From Deltaproteobacteria bacterium (GTDB lineage Bacteria; Desulfobacterota; Desulfobulbia; Desulfobulbales; SURF-16), in assembly GCA_024277655.1 (NCBI GenBank), contig JAJRUT010000085.1, positions 1 to 39,289 of the forward strand: 39,289 bases of DNA, written 5' to 3'. The position numbers were made by a program, and so were the translations under genes. Shown one piece after another: positions 36,685-39,289 of the stretch (position 1 is its first letter; each line of letters opens with the position of its first letter). The notes beneath the pieces were generated by a model. That model saw nothing but the letters and a program-made list of their open reading frames with translations. It was not told the DNA's origin and did not search any database.

Positions 36685-37158
36685 TTAATCGTAGCCCAAA
36701 ACAACATCAGATGGTGATTGGGCAGGCGCAGTCTTGCCGTTATGGGATCGTTTTTGTGCTAATACATCTAGTTTTATTTTAGTAGACGAAGTTCGTGGGT
36801 TATATTTAATTTGAACAACCTTTTTTTCTTTTGCCTTAAAATAATTTTCCACATCTTGATTATGGGGTTTTCTACCCCAGTCTTCGCCAATAACAAAAAT
36901 ATCGGCTTTAACCTCCTCACACACAGAAAGGTAATCCAGTTCATAGTATGGAAGTACAATATTTACACAACTAAGTGCTTTAAGCATTTCAATACGTTGA
37001 TCAAGTGGAATAACAGGAATATTAGGCTTGTACAGTTTGACAACTTCATCAGAGGCAACACCAACCGCCACGACATCACCTAATGTTTTACAGTATTCTA
37101 GTAATGCGAGGTGACCTACATGCAACAAATCAAATGTCCCTACCGTATATATAACCAT
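36685..37158 (-). CDS. Nucleotidyl (cytidylyl) transferase, glycerol-3-phosphate or phosphonate type
   Basis: A 157-residue enzyme of the HxGH nucleotidyltransferase superfamily. TVGTFDLLHVGHLALLEY contains the HxGH nucleotide-binding motif. The C-terminal PRTSSTKIK matches the RTxGxST-type motif of TagD/ECT cytidylyltransferases. It would make a CDP-activated alcohol or phosphonate. Downstream of the CDP-alcohol phosphotransferase (61-base gap), the pair fits a CDP-activated head-group pathway. The last 22 residues are extra to the fold. The substrate is not readable. GGAG precedes the start. Codon usage looks more AT-rich than the core genes. Confidence 0.8.
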   Translation of the reverse strand: MVIYTVGTFDLLHVGHLALLEYCKTLGDVVAVGVASDEVVKLYKPNIPVIPLDQRIEMLKALSCVNIVLPYYELDYLSVCEEVKADIFVIGEDWGRKPHNQDVENYFKAKEKKVVQIKYNPRTSSTKIKLDVLAQKRSHNGKTAPAQSPSDVVLGYD

Positions 37159-37219
37159 GTTGTATTGACTCCTATATGAAAGTATTCTTGTTATTTTCTT
37201 TTACCTCACATATTACCTT

Positions 37220-37873
37220 CTATAGAAGTTTCCAGCCATAGATACCTGTTATGAGGAGAGTATAAGTCGCAAGAATATAAACATTAACAGGGTTTCCTGA
37301 AAGTTTTGGTGTTTTGATTTCTGACACATTCAAGGCGGCAAGTCCTACGCCACTGATATAAAGAATGACAGTAAAAATTCCCTGGTTAACAACACCTTCA
37401 AGCAAAAATATAAAAACGAGGATGATACTATTGTTGTCAAGAGCTAGGCCTGTGTATTTAGACCCGCCAGCAAGGCCGAAGGTGCTAAAATAACTCAATC
37501 GTATAGCACTAGCAGCAAGCATTAAAAAAGCACCTACTAGAAAAATAGGGGCGAACTTGCCATAGCTAAGCAAAAGAATAGCCGGAGTAACGCCATAGCT
37601 AACAATGTCTATTACTACATCAAGTTGTCCGCCAAAAGCTCGGTCGTTGCCTGTCCGTCCTTTCATTCTTCGAGCAATAAGTCCATCTGCCCAGTCAAAC
37701 GCAACAGCCCAGATCATGCCAATCATTGTGGCGTAGAAAACACCCAAGATACTAAAATAAATGGCTAATATTGTACAAGCCAACCCTGCAAGTGAGCACA
37801 GGTTTGGAAGATCTTTCACATAGGAAAGAATGGAAGGTTGTAGTTCTTGGGGTTCTGCTTTGTCTATAGTCAT
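37220..37873 (-). CDS. CDP-alcohol phosphatidyltransferase
   Basis: A 217-residue membrane enzyme that joins a CDP-activated molecule to an alcohol. It has about six membrane segments. The signature DWADGLIAR...GGQLDVVID follows the family pattern DxxDGxxAR...GxxxDxxxD. The spacer between AR and G is 12 residues (RMKGRTGNDRAF) where the pattern usually has 8. ATG 37873 with GGA upstream is preferred; a frame start at 37900 lacks a site. It precedes the cytidylyltransferase, suggesting a joint route. Phosphatidylserine, phosphatidylinositol and phosphonolipid synthesis all remain possible. Confidence 0.85.
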   Translation of the reverse strand: MTIDKAEPQELQPSILSYVKDLPNLCSLAGLACTILAIYFSILGVFYATMIGMIWAVAFDWADGLIARRMKGRTGNDRAFGGQLDVVIDIVSYGVTPAILLLSYGKFAPIFLVGAFLMLAASAIRLSYFSTFGLAGGSKYTGLALDNNSIILVFIFLLEGVVNQGIFTVILYISGVGLAALNVSEIKTPKLSGNPVNVYILATYTLLITGIYGWKLL

Positions 37874-37900
37874 ATTGATCCAGAAAAGTGATAATTGCAT

Positions 37901-38523
37901 GATGCGAGTAATTTATTTGTAACAGCACCTAGTGTATACAATATTTATCACTTTTTTACATTCAGATCGTCCTAATTGTTATAATTTTTGAGACATCGGG
38001 TGGGTCAGGTGTCAGGAGCCTTACGACTCACAAACTAAAAAGAGAATTTATGCGAAAAAAGAAAGCAGACTTGACATGAATAACCAATAAAAGCTAAAAG
38101 CAATTAACAGCGTCGCTCCGCTCCGACTTACTGGCCGAGATCAAATGGAAAGAGTGACCGGGGTCGCGTGGAATCGGTGGCCGGGATCAGTGGAATACGC
38201 ACCCTATTGATGATATGCGTATGACTTGGAAGACCTTTACTTTATCTTCTGTTGTCGTGGTTTCAACCGCGAAGATGTGACCAGACTGTGACCAAAAGGA
38301 GCACCCGAAGGGCTTGGCCTTGACAGTTTTGAACGGCTGAACCACTGGCATGTTGCCAGAGAAGGAATAACGGAATTTACAGAACATGTCATATGTCAAT
38401 TACTTTGTCAGTTATTACAAAAATATAACGTATTCGTCACTGTTTAGACATATTATTTAGTTACACTTTGGTGTAAGCATAGCTTGTATGAATTTATAAC
38501 ATTACTAATTTTGGTAGGAATAT
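37901..38523. other. AT-rich intergenic region with transposon remnants
   Basis: About 620 bases with no convincing gene. A 70-residue frame (38187-38399 minus) is judged spurious. The region has the IS21-like end repeats (38132-38200). The phrase near 38001-38040, GTGGGTCAGGTGTCAGGAGC, also looks repeat-derived. It separates the divergent CDP-alcohol gene and the phosphohydrolase gene and likely holds their promoters. Confidence 0.45.
38132..38200. repeat. Three tandem 22-23-bp repeats resembling an IS21-family end
   Basis: Units at 38132-38154, 38155-38177 and 38178-38200 share TGRCCGRGRTC followed by TGGAA. Multiple tandem sites of this TGGCCGGGATCA..TGGAAT form are typical of the terminal transposase-binding repeats of some IS21-family elements. 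No istA or istB is visible, so this is a solo end or remnant. The family call rests on recall of such ends. Confidence 0.55.
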
Positions 38524-39289
38524 ATGGTTAACAAAACAATATTGGTTGTACTTGATGGCTTGGCTTATGAAACTGCCGAACAGTGTATGGGCTTCCTTCA
38601 TGCTCTAAAAGAGCAAGGAGTAGCCACGGTTTATAAAATGCAGTGTGAACTGCCATCTATGTCTCGACCGCTATATGAAACAATTCTCACCGGCGTTACC
38701 CCAGCTCTAAGTGGAATTGTAAGTAATCAGGTCATACGTAACTCAAATCAAACAAGTGTATTCAGTTTAGCTCGCCAAGCAGGATTAACGACCGCTGCCG
38801 CAGCGTTCCATTGGTATAGTGAACTATATAATTGTAGTCCATATGATGCTGTGCGCGATCGTCATACTCAAGATCCTGAGCGTCTAATACAATATGGTTG
38901 CTTTTATCATGGAGAGCACTATGCGGATAGTTATCTATATCTCGATGCGGAATCGTTAAGACTTCGTTACAACCCAGACTTTCTGTTGATACATCCAATG
39001 AATATTGACAATGCAGGTCATAAAGCAGGCATTAACAGTTCACACTATCGTAATACGGTACGCCATTCGGATAGCGAATTATCTAAATATATACCAACGT
39101 GGATTGATGAGGGTTACCAAGTTTTGATTACTGCTGATCACGGTATGAATGACGATAAGAGTCATGGAGGCCCTCTCTCTATAGAGCGCGACATACCTTT
39201 GTTTGTGATCGGTAAGTGTTTCTCACATCAACAGATGTGTACGCCTAAGCAAACTGAAATTTGCGGTACTATTTGTGATTTGCTTGGCA
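38524..39289 (+). CDS. Alkaline-phosphatase-superfamily hydrolase (nucleotide pyrophosphatase-like), 3' end missing
   Basis: The frame is open from ATG 38524 to the window edge (255 residues shown). KTILVVLDGLAYETA holds the first metal Asp. SMSRPLYETILTG fits the nucleophile region of the type I phosphodiesterase/pyrophosphatase family. LLIHPMNIDNAGHKAG and VLITADHGMNDDKSHGG give the remaining metal ligands. It has no signal peptide, so it is probably cytoplasmic. AGGAA precedes the start. Divergent from the CDP-alcohol pair, it could cleave a phosphodiester or CDP-like product of that route; this is inference. The rest of the gene is outside the window. Confidence 0.85.
   Translation, partial: MVNKTILVVLDGLAYETAEQCMGFLHALKEQGVATVYKMQCELPSMSRPLYETILTGVTPALSGIVSNQVIRNSNQTSVFSLARQAGLTTAAAAFHWYSELYNCSPYDAVRDRHTQDPERLIQYGCFYHGEHYADSYLYLDAESLRLRYNPDFLLIHPMNIDNAGHKAGINSSHYRNTVRHSDSELSKYIPTWIDEGYQVLITADHGMNDDKSHGGPLSIERDIPLFVIGKCFSHQQMCTPKQTEICGTICDLLG

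Noticed and set aside
38187-38399. 70-residue minus-strand frame in the 620-base gap
   Set aside because: It has no recognisable motif or convincing ribosome-binding site, and it abuts and partly overlaps the repeat units; treated as non-coding.

Overview
The window reads as a chromosomal segment of a Gram-negative anaerobe, most likely a Desulfobacterota (Desulfobulbaceae-like) bacterium. The grounds are a rubredoxin, a TorF-type porin, a TolC/MFP/RND efflux operon, a CxxC-rich electron-transfer flavour and the protein styles; the taxon is an inference. No rRNA, tRNA or CRISPR array was seen. Most of the sequence is ordinary core genome. The last 3 kb looks more AT-rich and accessory.

Layout. 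0-1.1 kb: the 3' part of birA (cut by the window edge) and a PilZ protein. 1.1-9.8 kb, minus strand: holA, clpS, clpA, an OB-fold lipoprotein, a ketopantoate-reductase-like gene and rlmKL, with a strong bidirectional terminator and two inverted-repeat elements between them. 9.9-10.7 kb: nfo (endonuclease IV), followed by a MITE-like repeat. 10.9-16.4 kb, minus strand: a tripartite efflux operon (TolC-like, lipoprotein adaptor, RND pump). 16.5-17.2 kb: a frameshifted potassium channel. 17.4-20.2 kb: a CheY-like receiver convergent with a chemoreceptor. 20.4-21.2 kb: a ZIP metal transporter. 21.5-23.3 kb: glnK-amtB behind a very good sigma-54 promoter. 23.5-25.6 kb: a class I glutamine-amidotransferase-like protein and a 434-residue protein that may be a strongly diverged RelA/SpoT-like protein. 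25.6-28.7 kb: tatD, a TorF-like porin, rubredoxin and a PAS-LuxR regulator. 29.0-30.2 kb: a NifV/homocitrate-synthase-like enzyme with an overlapping 22-codon leader ORF. 30.5-36.3 kb: a complete Entner-Doudoroff set in one direction (pgl, edd, eda, hexose-6-phosphate mutarotase, zwf). 36.3-39.3 kb: a decayed STAS/SpoIIAA-like fragment, a cytidylyltransferase, a CDP-alcohol phosphotransferase, IS21-like end repeats and the 5' part of an alkaline-phosphatase-superfamily hydrolase.

How the genes work together. clpS-clpA form the N-degron adaptor/unfoldase pair. glnK-amtB is the classic nitrogen-controlled ammonium uptake pair. The zwf/pgl/edd/eda/mutarotase block converts glucose-6-phosphate to pyruvate and glyceraldehyde-3-phosphate. 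The cytidylyltransferase plus CDP-alcohol phosphotransferase plus phosphodiesterase-like gene at the right edge could make or turn over an unusual lipid head group.

The least-explained items are: the two related repeats near 10.8 kb and 30.3 kb, whose cores are inverted relative to each other; the possible diverged RelA/SpoT-like protein; the right-edge CDP-alcohol cluster; the translationally overlapping leader ORF; and the single-base frameshift in the channel gene.
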